Assembly (NCBI GenBank): GCA_017618275.1
Contig: JAFZUS010000101.1
Span: 62,001-126,000, forward strand
DNA: 64,000 nucleotides
Direction of reading: 5' to 3'
From: Prevotella sp.
GTDB taxonomy: Bacteria; Bacteroidota; Bacteroidia; Bacteroidales; Bacteroidaceae
Each line of letters starts with the position of its first letter. The stretch's first letter is position 1. Below the pieces are notes generated by a model that saw only the letters and a list, made by a program, of their open reading frames with translations, was not told the origin of the DNA and ran no database searches. Shown here piece by piece: positions 8,731-16,600 of the stretch. The translations under genes were made by a program, and so were the position numbers.

Positions 8731-8884
8731 TAATGTAGAACCCTCAACACGCAAATGCCTATGGGCTGAAATATAATTAAAAGGACATAAGACAGAACGT
8801 CCACTTTTGATTCTTGCTTTATCGAAATCGGCAAAATTTCACAAGAGCAATCAAGGATAGAAGTAGATAGTTCGCGCCGGATGG

Positions 8885-8970
8885 CGTGGGCTTTTACTCG
8901 TTTAAGATTGCAAGGTATTTGCCGATACCTGATAAAGCGTAGACGAAGTAAATAGTCCACGTTTTCTTTT
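8885..8970 (+). promoter_or_regulatory. Possible structured leader or attenuator before the BspA-like gene
   Basis: CGTGGGC (8885-8891) can pair with GTCCACG (8955-8961). Inside it, AGGTAT (8913-8918) pairs perfectly with ATACCT (8925-8930) around a 6-nt loop. The outer helix is followed by TTTTCTTTTT, as in an intrinsic terminator. It sits 46 bp before the BspA-like start. No TAnnTTTG box is seen closer to the gene. The remainder of 8731-9015 shows nothing recognisable. Confidence 0.4.
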
Positions 8971-9015
8971 TGTATCTATACAAATCGATAATAATAACTC
9001 AAACAAAATAAAACA

Positions 9016-10506
9016 ATGAAGAAACAATTAATTACCCTTGTCGCGATGCTCCTGCCAATGCTGGCAAGCGCCGATGCCGTGGAGATCGACGGAATTTATT
9101 ACAACCTTATAACAAAAGGTAAAGTAGCGGAGGTAACATACAATCCGAACGGATATTCAGGTGATATAGTTATACCTGAATCAGTCCCATACAATGGCGT
9201 TGATTACAGCGTGACTTCCATTGGCTTTGATGCTTTCGGGGGTTGCAGTGGCCTGACTTCGATTTCCATCCCTGGCAGTGTGACTTCCATCGGCAAAGAG
9301 GCTTTCTATAAATGCAGCGGTCTGACTTCGGTTACCATCCCCAACAGCGTAACCTCCATTGGCGAAAGAGCTTTCGGCAAATGCAGCAGCCTGATTTCGG
9401 TTACCATCCCTGGCAGTGTGACTTCCATCGGCAACAGTGCTTTCTCGTATTGTTACGATCTGACTTCGGTTCATATATCGGATTTAGATGCATGGTGTAA
9501 AATATCTTTTGGTGATTATAGCAATCCACTTTTATATGCGCATCATTTATTCTTAAATGGAGAGGAGATAAAGGATTTGGTGATTCCCAACAGCGTGACC
9601 TCCATCAGCAATTGGGCTTTCTATGAGTGCAGCGGCCTGACTTCGGTTACCATCCCTAACAGCGTAACCTCCATCGGCGATGCAGCTTTCTGTGATTGCA
9701 TCGGCCTGACTTCTATTACTATCCCCAACAGCGTAATCTCCATCGGCGTGAATTCTTTCAGTTATTGCAGCGGCCTGACTTCGGTTACCATCCCCAACAG
9801 CGTGACCTCCATCGGCAATGCTGCTTTCCAGGTTTGCATTGGCCTTACTTCGGTTACCATCCCCAACAGCGTGACCTCTATTGGCGATGAAGCTTTCAAG
9901 GGCTGCAGCGGCCTGACTTCGGTTATTATCGGTAGTGGAATTAAAAATATCTACTCTCAGGCATTTGCTTCTTGTCCGGAATTGACAGATGTATACTGCT
10001 ATGCTGAGAAAGTGCCAAGTATGTGGATAGTTCGATATGGGCAACCATGTACCGATGCATTCGATGGCTCCTATATTGAATACGCAACGCTGCATGTGCC
10101 TGCTGCTTCTGTGAACGATTATAAGACTACGGCGCCGTGGAGCGGATTCAAGAGCATTGAGGCAATAGATGGCGAAACTCCAGAGACGCAAAAATGTGCT
10201 ACGCCAGTAATTATCTACGAAAACGGAAAGTTGATGTTCGCTTGTGCAACTGAAGGTGTGGAATATGTGACGGACATCACCTGTGCTGACATCAAGAAGC
10301 ACTACAGCAGCGCCATTGACTTAACAGGCACCTATACCGTCAGCGTCTATGCCACGAAATCAGGCTACGACAATTCCGATGTAGCTACGAAGGAGATTAA
10401 TATCTCGTCTGCCAGCGGATCAGGGGAATTAGGCGATCTGAACAACGACGGTAAGACTGACGCTGCCGATGTGGTGAAGTTGGTGAATATTATCTCAGGG
10501 CAATAA
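9016..10506 (+). CDS. BspA-like leucine-rich repeat protein with dockerin-like tail
   Basis: 496 aa with a signal peptide (MKKQLITLVAMLLPMLASAD). Residues about 66-330 are LRR_5/BspA repeats of 23 aa (consensus GLTSVTIPNSVTSIGxxAF), interrupted near 155-190. Residues about 394-465 look like a chitobiase-type C-terminal beta domain. Residues 472-494 (LGDLNNDGKTDAADVVKLVN) form a calcium-loop dockerin-like motif. BspA proteins act outside the cell in adhesion to host or matrix proteins. No T9SS tail or lipobox is seen, so the surface-anchoring mode is unclear. The 69-bp units are near-identical at DNA level and could recombine to change repeat number. Confidence 0.88.
   Translation: MKKQLITLVAMLLPMLASADAVEIDGIYYNLITKGKVAEVTYNPNGYSGDIVIPESVPYNGVDYSVTSIGFDAFGGCSGLTSISIPGSVTSIGKEAFYKCSGLTSVTIPNSVTSIGERAFGKCSSLISVTIPGSVTSIGNSAFSYCYDLTSVHISDLDAWCKISFGDYSNPLLYAHHLFLNGEEIKDLVIPNSVTSISNWAFYECSGLTSVTIPNSVTSIGDAAFCDCIGLTSITIPNSVISIGVNSFSYCSGLTSVTIPNSVTSIGNAAFQVCIGLTSVTIPNSVTSIGDEAFKGCSGLTSVIIGSGIKNIYSQAFASCPELTDVYCYAEKVPSMWIVRYGQPCTDAFDGSYIEYATLHVPAASVNDYKTTAPWSGFKSIEAIDGETPETQKCATPVIIYENGKLMFACATEGVEYVTDITCADIKKHYSSAIDLTGTYTVSVYATKSGYDNSDVATKEINISSASGSGELGDLNNDGKTDAADVVKLVNIISGQ
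9241..9930 (+). repeat. 69-bp coding repeats of the BspA-like gene
   Basis: Near-identical 69-bp units (23 codons) recur across this stretch, strongest at 9241-9470 and 9580-9930, with the repeated core ACCATCCCCAACAGCGTGAC. They are coding LRR units, not CRISPR. Confidence 0.85.
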
Positions 10507-10515
10507 TTCTCTGCC

Positions 10516-10568
10516 CCCTAAGGCTTCAAGGGCTGAAGGGTTATGGTTCGAGGCCTGAAGCCTTAGGG
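10516..10568. terminator. Long hairpin between convergent genes
   Basis: CCCTAAGGCTTCA (10516-10528) pairs perfectly with TGAAGCCTTAGGG (10556-10568) over 13 bp, with a 27-nt loop. It lies between the BspA-like gene and the convergent CPBP-like gene, so it may terminate both. The downstream T-run is weak. Confidence 0.5.
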
Positions 10569-10583
10569 TTCATGTTTTTAAAA

Positions 10584-11363
10584 TCAGTCGATGGGCTTGT
10601 AGGGCTCCATCGTCTTAATGGCAAACAAGGTGCCAGGAATTATCATGGCAGCGGCAATGAGCAAGCACCACCAGGGGAAGGATATTCCCATCAGGCACAA
10701 CATCACCACCCAAAAGACGCTATCGCAGATAATCACGGGGATGACACTACGGCTATACTCATAGACATAGCCCTCCAACTGAGCCACCATCATACCGGGG
10801 ATGATTAAAAGAGGATGGCTGAAAAGTCCTGAGAGGAGTCCTATCACAGCCCCAAAGACAGGGATGACGATTTCAGGACGATGCTTCCACTCCAAGATCT
10901 CACGCAGCACCCCTCCGAAGATGATCAGGTCGGCAGTAGCCTCTATGATGGCACATAATACCACTGAAATGAGTGGATGCTCCTTCATCCAGGCATAGGA
11001 AGCACGCGCAGCCTCGTCAGAATCCGTCAGGGGATTCCACATCATACTGTAGATCAAGGTGAGACCCGATATCGCCAGCACCAGCCAGGCAACCACCTGC
11101 CAGCGCTTCTCCTTAGGAATCCTTCCTACGGCATAAGATGCATAGCGAAGACGGAGAAACACAATATTGAGTATCACACACGTCAGAAGCACCAATATCA
11201 TACCGCTGGAGAGTATCATTGTCTTCGAATCCGTCGAGCCAGGAGATGACTCATTGAAGCCGTCGATGAAGCCTGCGGAGAAACTGATCACAGCCCCACC
11301 TACAAACACCACACCAAGCGTTATGCCTAATGCCAAAAGGAGATACATCATTGCTTTCTTCAT
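10584..11363 (-). CDS. CPBP-like membrane protein lacking protease motifs
   Basis: 259 aa with about seven hydrophobic segments. The segment order and the region from about residue 130 to 235 follow the CPBP (CAAX protease and bacteriocin-processing, Abi) fold: a conserved core helix, a G-x-x-x-G-L-F-S-H segment and an I-I-P/V-I-P-V-I-I helix. The usual motif 1 (EExxxR) is replaced by IEATADLIIFGGVL, and the His of motif 3 by Cys (VIPVIICDSVFW). It is therefore probably not an active glutamic protease of this family. A TACCTTTG box at 11386-11393 drives it, with a conserved 20-bp element 30 bp further upstream. Its function is unknown. Confidence 0.6.
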   Translation of the reverse strand: MKKAMMYLLLALGITLGVVFVGGAVISFSAGFIDGFNESSPGSTDSKTMILSSGMILVLLTCVILNIVFLRLRYASYAVGRIPKEKRWQVVAWLVLAISGLTLIYSMMWNPLTDSDEAARASYAWMKEHPLISVVLCAIIEATADLIIFGGVLREILEWKHRPEIVIPVFGAVIGLLSGLFSHPLLIIPGMMVAQLEGYVYEYSRSVIPVIICDSVFWVVMLCLMGISFPWWCLLIAAAMIIPGTLFAIKTMEPYKPID

Positions 11364-11385
11364 CTTTCCCTTCTCTTTTCGGATG

Positions 11386-11393
11386 CAAAGGTA
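11386..11393 (-). promoter_or_regulatory. -7 promoter box of the CPBP-like gene
   Basis: Minus-strand TACCTTTG lies 23 bp before the ATG at 11363. Confidence 0.6.
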
Positions 11394-11422
11394 CGGTAAA
11401 AAAATGAATGTTACAGCAAAAA

Positions 11423-11442
11423 GTATGTTATCTTTAGGTTAA
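11423..11442 (-). promoter_or_regulatory. 20-bp conserved upstream element, copy 2
   Basis: Exact copy of the 20-mer at 185-204, again 30 bp upstream of a minus-strand TACCTTTG box. Confidence 0.5.
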
Positions 11443-11446
11443 TATA

Positions 11447-11478
11447 TTTGGTATTTCGCTCGATTTGCACTATCTTTG
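11447..11478 (+). promoter_or_regulatory. miaB promoter
   Basis: TTTG (11447-11450) and TATCTTTG (11471-11478) are 20 bp apart. This places the transcript start near 11485 and decides for ATG 11499 over the in-frame start at 11448. Confidence 0.7.
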
Positions 11479-11498
11479 CACCCAAATTAGAATCAGAA

Positions 11499-12875
11499 AT
11501 GACAAAGAAACTATATATCGAGACCTACGGTTGCCAGATGAATGTGGCGGACTCGGAAGTGGTGGCATCTGTGATGCAGATGGCTGGCTACGAGACTACC
11601 GACAACCTGGAAGAGGCAGATGCCGTGTTCCTGAACACGTGCAGCGTCAGGGACAATGCGGAACAGAAGATATATCACCGTTTGGAAGCGCTCGACGCTG
11701 AACGCAGAAGAAGGAGACAAGGAGACAGGGAGACAAGGAGACAGGACAATACCAAGAATCCATTGATTATTGGGGTATTGGGCTGTATGGCGGAGAGGGC
11801 ACAGCAGGATCTGTTGGACAACCACTTTGCAGACCTAGTGGCTGGGCCTGACGCCTACCTGTCGTTGCCCGACCTGATTGCACAGGCAGAGATGGGACAC
11901 AAGGCCATGAACACCGAACTCTCCACGACAGAGACCTACAAGGATGTGGTGCCGCAGCGCATTGGCCTAGGGCATAAGATTGGCGGTTTCGTGAGTATCA
12001 TGCGAGGCTGCAACAACTTCTGTCACTACTGTATCGTACCCTATACCAGAGGACGTGAGCGGAGCCGCGATGTGGAAAGCATCCTAAGAGAGGTACGCGA
12101 CCTGCGAGATAAGGGATATAAGGAAGTGACGCTGCTGGGGCAGAACGTAAACTCTTATATAATTAGGAATGAGGAATTAGAAATTAGGAATTATGATTTC
12201 CCCAGACTGCTGCGGAGGGTTGCTGAGGAGGTGCCAGAGATGAGAGTGAGGTTTACTACGAGTCATCCCAAGGACATGAGCGACGAGACGCTGAAGGTGA
12301 TTGCCGAGATGCCGAATGTCTGCAAGCATATCCACCTGCCCGTACAGAGCGGTTCTGATAGGATTCTGAAACTGATGAACCGCAAATATACCCGTGAGTG
12401 GTATATGGACCGGGTAGCAGCCATCCGTCGTATCATCCCTGACTGTGGACTCTCTACCGATATCTTTGTGGGCTATCATTCGGAGACGGAGGAAGACCAC
12501 CAGTTATCCCTGAGTCTGATGAGGGAGGTGGGCTACGACTCTGCCTTTATGTTCAAGTACTCAGAGCGTCCAGGCACCTATGCCTCGAAGCATCTGCCCG
12601 ATGATGTGCCTGAGGAAGAGAAGATCCGTCGTCTGAACGAACTCATCGCCTTGCAGACAGATATCTCTGCCCAGCAAAACAAGAAGGACGAAGGGAAGGA
12701 ATTCGATGTGCTCGTTGAAGGCTTCTCGAAGCGTTCTCGTGAGCAACTCTGCGGACGGACGGAACAGAACAAGATGGTGGTGTTCGACAAGGCTGGCCAT
12801 CATATCGGTGAAACGGTGAAAGTGAAGATTACAGGCTCTACGAGCGCAACACTATTGGGAGACATAGCCCCCTAA
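11499..12875 (+). CDS. miaB: tRNA-2-methylthio-N6-dimethylallyladenosine synthase MiaB
   Basis: 458 aa. It has an N-terminal UPF0004 domain (YGCQMNVADSE, then FLNTCSVRDNAEQK and GVLGCMAER, giving the three Cys of the auxiliary cluster). The radical SAM motif is CNNFCHYC followed by IVPYTRGRERSR, and the protein ends in a TRAM domain. It methylthiolates i6A37 in tRNAs reading UNN codons. Two repeats are inserted without breaking the frame: four 8-bp GGAGACAR units near codon 72, in the linker before GVLGC, and an AATTAGGAA-type repeat near codon 221, between LLGQNVNSY and FPRLLRRV. Both positions are surface loops in the family. It is the first gene of an operon with the exporter gene 4 bp downstream. 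Confidence 0.95.
   Translation: MTKKLYIETYGCQMNVADSEVVASVMQMAGYETTDNLEEADAVFLNTCSVRDNAEQKIYHRLEALDAERRRRRQGDRETRRQDNTKNPLIIGVLGCMAERAQQDLLDNHFADLVAGPDAYLSLPDLIAQAEMGHKAMNTELSTTETYKDVVPQRIGLGHKIGGFVSIMRGCNNFCHYCIVPYTRGRERSRDVESILREVRDLRDKGYKEVTLLGQNVNSYIIRNEELEIRNYDFPRLLRRVAEEVPEMRVRFTTSHPKDMSDETLKVIAEMPNVCKHIHLPVQSGSDRILKLMNRKYTREWYMDRVAAIRRIIPDCGLSTDIFVGYHSETEEDHQLSLSLMREVGYDSAFMFKYSERPGTYASKHLPDDVPEEEKIRRLNELIALQTDISAQQNKKDEGKEFDVLVEGFSKRSREQLCGRTEQNKMVVFDKAGHHIGETVKVKITGSTSATLLGDIAP
11713..11744 (+). repeat. 4 x 8-bp tandem repeat in miaB
   Basis: Alternating GGAGACAA and GGAGACAG units abut directly. They encode an Arg-rich insertion (GDRETRRQ) in a linker. The unit length is not a multiple of three. 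Confidence 0.85.
12161..12197 (+). repeat. AATTAGGAA repeat in miaB
   Basis: Three imperfect copies of AATTAGGAAT/GAATTAGAA encode IRNEELEIRNYD between conserved MiaB segments. No equivalent is expected in the family at this place. Confidence 0.75.
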
Positions 12876-12879
12876 GAGT

Positions 12880-14736
12880 ATGAAAGAGTTTCTGAATGTA
12901 CTGAGGCGGTTTGTGCCGCCCTATAAGAAATACCTGATAGCATCGGTGTTCTTCAATATCCTCTCCGTGATATTGAACATCTTCTCCTTTGCAGCCCTCA
13001 TCCCTATCCTACAGATCATCTTCAAGACAGGCGATGCGGAAGCAGCCACACAACTCATGGCATGGGACTGGACCAATATCCAGGAAGTGCTGATGAACAA
13101 TATGAACTACTACGTGAACGGGATGATCACCGACTGGGGAGCCACTACGACACTGCTTATCATTGGACTCTTCCTGGCGGCAATGACCTTCCTGAAGACG
13201 GGTGCCTATTTCCTGTCATCGGCAACCATCGTTCCCATCCGTACGGGAGTTGTGCGTGACATCCGCAACCAACTCTATCAGAAGATAACCTCTCTACCCC
13301 TCGGTTTCTTCTCTGAAGAGCGCAAGGGCGACATTATTGCACGCATGAGTGGTGATGTGCAGGAAATAGAAAACTCCATCATGTCGAGCCTGGAGATGCT
13401 CTTCAAAAACCCCATCCTGATTATCGGTTATTTCGCCATGCTGTTGTTTATCTCATGGCAACTGACGCTGTTTACATTAGCAATTGTACCCATCATGGGG
13501 TGGTTTATGGGTTGGGTAGGCCGCAAATTGAAGGCGCAGTCCATCAAGGCCCAGGCACTCTGGAGTGACACGATGAGTCAGGTAGAGGAGACCCTTGGCG
13601 GACTACGTATCATCAAGGCCTTCAATGCTGAAGACAAGATGAACAAACGCTTCAACAACATCAACTCTGCCTACCGCAACGACATCATGCGGGTGAATAT
13701 CCGCCAGTCGATGGCACACCCGATGAGTGAGTTCCTGGGTACGGTGATGATTGTCATTGTATTATGGTTTGGCGGTGTGCTGGTACTCAAGAGTCAGACG
13801 CTCTCAGGTCCCATCTTCATCTACTATATGGTGATCCTCTACTCCATCATCCAGCCACTGAAAGATTTCTCCAGGGCAGGTTACAACATTCCCAAGGGTC
13901 TGGCCTCAATGGAGCGTGTCGATAAGATCCTGATGGCAGAGAACACCATCAAAGAACCTGCCTACCCCAAACGCCTTTCGACCTTCGAGCACCAGATAGA
14001 GTTCAGAAATGTATCATTTCGCTATGGAGAGACATGGGTGCTGAAAGACATCAACCTAACCATTCCCAAGGGAAAGACCATCGCCCTCGTGGGACAGAGC
14101 GGTTCAGGAAAATCCACACTCGTCGATCTTATTCCCCGCTACTACGACGCACAGGAGGGTGAAGTGCTTATCGACGGCATCAACGTAAAGGACCTGGGCA
14201 TCCATGACCTCCGCAAACTCATTGGCAACGTCAATCAGGAAGCCATCCTTTTCAATGATTCCTTCAGGAATAACATTGCTTTCGGCATCCAAGAGGACCC
14301 TGAACATCCGGATAATCCGATAGAACTGCAAGAGCACATCGAAGAGGCCGCCCGCATTGCCAATGCCTATGACTTTATTATGGCTTCCGAAGCGGAGTTT
14401 GATACAAATATCGGTGACAGAGGCGGTAGGCTGAGCGGCGGACAGCGCCAGCGTGTATCCATCGCCCGAGCCATCTTGAAGAACCCGCCCATCTTGATTT
14501 TAGACGAAGCGACTTCCGCCCTTGATACAGAGAGTGAGCGACTGGTACAGGATGCCCTCGAACGCCTGATGAAGACCCGTACGACGGTAGCCATCGCCCA
14601 TCGCCTGAGCACTATCAAGAATGCCGACGAGATCTGCGTGCTGCATGAAGGACGTATCGTTGAACGAGGCACCCATGACGAACTGCTTACCTTTGACGGC
14701 TATTACAAGAAACTACACGATATGCAGAAGGTGTGA
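12880..14736 (+). CDS. MsbA-type ABC transporter (fused permease and ATPase)
   Basis: 618 aa half-transporter. Six membrane segments span the first 330 residues (including the GFFSEERKGDIIARMSGDVQEIE coupling region), followed by an ATPase with Walker A GQSGSGKST, Q-loop NQEAILFND, signature LSGGQRQRVSIARAI, Walker B ILILDEATSALD and H-loop IAHRLSTI. It works as a homodimer in the inner membrane. The family exports lipids (MsbA, lipid A-core) or peptides/drugs. Being followed by two LTA-synthase-like genes and lying in an LPS region favours lipid or lipid-linked sugar export, but sequence alone does not settle it. Confidence 0.85.
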   Translation: MKEFLNVLRRFVPPYKKYLIASVFFNILSVILNIFSFAALIPILQIIFKTGDAEAATQLMAWDWTNIQEVLMNNMNYYVNGMITDWGATTTLLIIGLFLAAMTFLKTGAYFLSSATIVPIRTGVVRDIRNQLYQKITSLPLGFFSEERKGDIIARMSGDVQEIENSIMSSLEMLFKNPILIIGYFAMLLFISWQLTLFTLAIVPIMGWFMGWVGRKLKAQSIKAQALWSDTMSQVEETLGGLRIIKAFNAEDKMNKRFNNINSAYRNDIMRVNIRQSMAHPMSEFLGTVMIVIVLWFGGVLVLKSQTLSGPIFIYYMVILYSIIQPLKDFSRAGYNIPKGLASMERVDKILMAENTIKEPAYPKRLSTFEHQIEFRNVSFRYGETWVLKDINLTIPKGKTIALVGQSGSGKSTLVDLIPRYYDAQEGEVLIDGINVKDLGIHDLRKLIGNVNQEAILFNDSFRNNIAFGIQEDPEHPDNPIELQEHIEEAARIANAYDFIMASEAEFDTNIGDRGGRLSGGQRQRVSIARAILKNPPILILDEATSALDTESERLVQDALERLMKTRTTVAIAHRLSTIKNADEICVLHEGRIVERGTHDELLTFDGYYKKLHDMQKV

Positions 14737-14758
14737 TAGAAAGGATAAGTAAGGGACC

Positions 14759-16600
14759 ATGAGAGAAAAGGTGTTATTTCTAATAAAGACGTATTTATGG
14801 ACGGTGTTGGTGTTTATCATCGCTAAACTGTCTTTTATGTTCTTCTGTCGTGAGGGACACGTCTTTTCCTTCTCGGATATCTGGCAGGTCATCACGCACG
14901 GCTTGACCCTAGACCTCTCCACTGCCCTCTATTTCCTCATCATGCCGTTTCTGGTAACAATGGTCAGTGTCTGGTGGAACAATGGAAAGGTTCTGAAGAG
15001 AATCCTCTATACCTATTTTATTATTATATCCATCGCCTTTGCCCTGGCCTTCGTAGCAGACACCAGCCTCTACCCCTTCTGGGGATTCAAACTCGACGCA
15101 TCGTGCCTGCAATACCTCTCCACGCCTAATGAGGCGGCTGCCAGCGTGTCGGTCCTTTATCTGATCATACGCTTTCTGGCCCTCATCCTGACAGCAGGCA
15201 TCATCTGTTTCGGTTATATAAAGGCTCTACAGTTTTTCAGAGAGGCTCCGCAGAAACAAATAAAGGCTCCGCGCATCATGCACAAAGCCTCAGAGACGGT
15301 ATTCTACCTCCTCTGCATTCCGCTGATAGTCATCGGCATCCGGGGAGGCCTCAACGAATCAACCACGAACATCGGACAAGTCTATTATTCGCAGGACCAG
15401 TTTCTGAACCATTCGGCAGTTAATCCCGTGTTCAGTTTCCTCGCCTCCTTCGAAAAGACGGCCAGCAACAACACCATCTACCATTTCATGGAAGACGGGC
15501 AGTGTGAACAGATCATCAGCGAATACTACAACACACGGAGTGAGGATGTAGATACCCTGCTGAACACTCAGACACCCAATATCATCCTGATTCTTCTGGA
15601 AGGATGCGGAGGTACCTTCACGGAAATCGGGGGACGCACGGACATTACGCCCCATCTGAATAAGTTGTCTCAGGAAAGCATCTACTTCACCAACTGTTAT
15701 GGTAACACCTGGCGCACCGACCGCGGTACCGTCTGCGCATGGAGCGGCTATCCTTCCTTCCCCTCGATGTCGGTGATGAAGATCCCCTCAAAATCGCGCA
15801 CCCTTCCCAACATCGCAAAGACACTACAGACAGAACGCGGCTACAACACCCGATATCTCTATGGTGGCGACATCAACTTCACCAATATGCGGAGTTATCT
15901 GATTGCGGGGGGCTTCCAACAACTTACCAGCCAAGACGATTACACCGCTGCAGAACGCTCCACTGCCAGATGGGGTGTCAAAGACGATATCACCTTTGAG
16001 ACACTCTACCAAATGGCGACGGAGACCCCTAGCCCATACCTGATTGGTTTCTCCACCTTGAGCAGTCATGCCCCGTGGGATGTCCCCATCAGGAAGTTCG
16101 ACGACGAGGTCGTCAATGCATTTTACTATTTGGACCAGTGCTTAGGACGCTTCATCCAGAAATTCCGTCAGAGTGAGGTCTGGAAGAACACCCTGGTCAT
16201 CCTGATCCCAGACCACGGCATACCCCACAAGGATGTTGGCGAGAGCAACCGACTGATGAATCATATCCCGATGATATGGACGGGCGGTGCCATCAAAGAG
16301 CCACGACGCATTGAACAAGTGTGCAACCAGACAGACCTGCCTGCCACACTATTGGGACAGTTAGGCCTCAATCATGATGCCTACTCCTTCAGTCGCGATG
16401 TGTTGAGTTCCACCTACACCAAACCGTTTGCCATCCATACCTGTACTGAGGGTTTCTCTATGTACGACAGTGTCAGTTTCGTGAACTACGACATGATTAG
16501 TGACAGGATTGTCGTAGAAGAAGGCCCCAAGAACCCAGAACTGCTACAACGTGCCAGAGCCATCCTTCAGGCAGCGTCAAACGACTTGAACGAACGATGA
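14759..16600 (+). CDS. LTA synthase family sulfatase-fold membrane enzyme (1)
   Basis: 613 aa. Five N-terminal membrane segments (to about residue 200) are followed by an extracytoplasmic alkaline-phosphatase/sulfatase-fold domain. Metal-site motifs are visible: IILILLEGCGG (first metal Asp position taken by Glu), the nucleophile region NTWRTDRGTVCAWSGYPS with its Thr, and LVILIPDHGIPH. LtaS-like enzymes transfer phosphoglycerol, and related enzymes phosphoethanolamine, from phospholipid to surface glycans. In a Gram-negative this points to modification of periplasmic or LPS glycans. It lies 22 bp after the exporter gene and overlaps the next, homologous gene by 4 bp. Confidence 0.85.
   Translation: MREKVLFLIKTYLWTVLVFIIAKLSFMFFCREGHVFSFSDIWQVITHGLTLDLSTALYFLIMPFLVTMVSVWWNNGKVLKRILYTYFIIISIAFALAFVADTSLYPFWGFKLDASCLQYLSTPNEAAASVSVLYLIIRFLALILTAGIICFGYIKALQFFREAPQKQIKAPRIMHKASETVFYLLCIPLIVIGIRGGLNESTTNIGQVYYSQDQFLNHSAVNPVFSFLASFEKTASNNTIYHFMEDGQCEQIISEYYNTRSEDVDTLLNTQTPNIILILLEGCGGTFTEIGGRTDITPHLNKLSQESIYFTNCYGNTWRTDRGTVCAWSGYPSFPSMSVMKIPSKSRTLPNIAKTLQTERGYNTRYLYGGDINFTNMRSYLIAGGFQQLTSQDDYTAAERSTARWGVKDDITFETLYQMATETPSPYLIGFSTLSSHAPWDVPIRKFDDEVVNAFYYLDQCLGRFIQKFRQSEVWKNTLVILIPDHGIPHKDVGESNRLMNHIPMIWTGGAIKEPRRIEQVCNQTDLPATLLGQLGLNHDAYSFSRDVLSSTYTKPFAIHTCTEGFSMYDSVSFVNYDMISDRIVVEEGPKNPELLQRARAILQAASNDLNER

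Noticed and set aside
9241..9930. Possible CRISPR array from regularly spaced repeats
   Set aside because: The regularity is that of 23-residue coding LRR units in an open frame with a signal peptide.
9553..10302. 249-codon minus-strand frame over the BspA-like gene
   Set aside because: It is the antisense reading of the 69-bp LRR repeats; the plus strand has signal peptide, repeats and dockerin motif in one frame.
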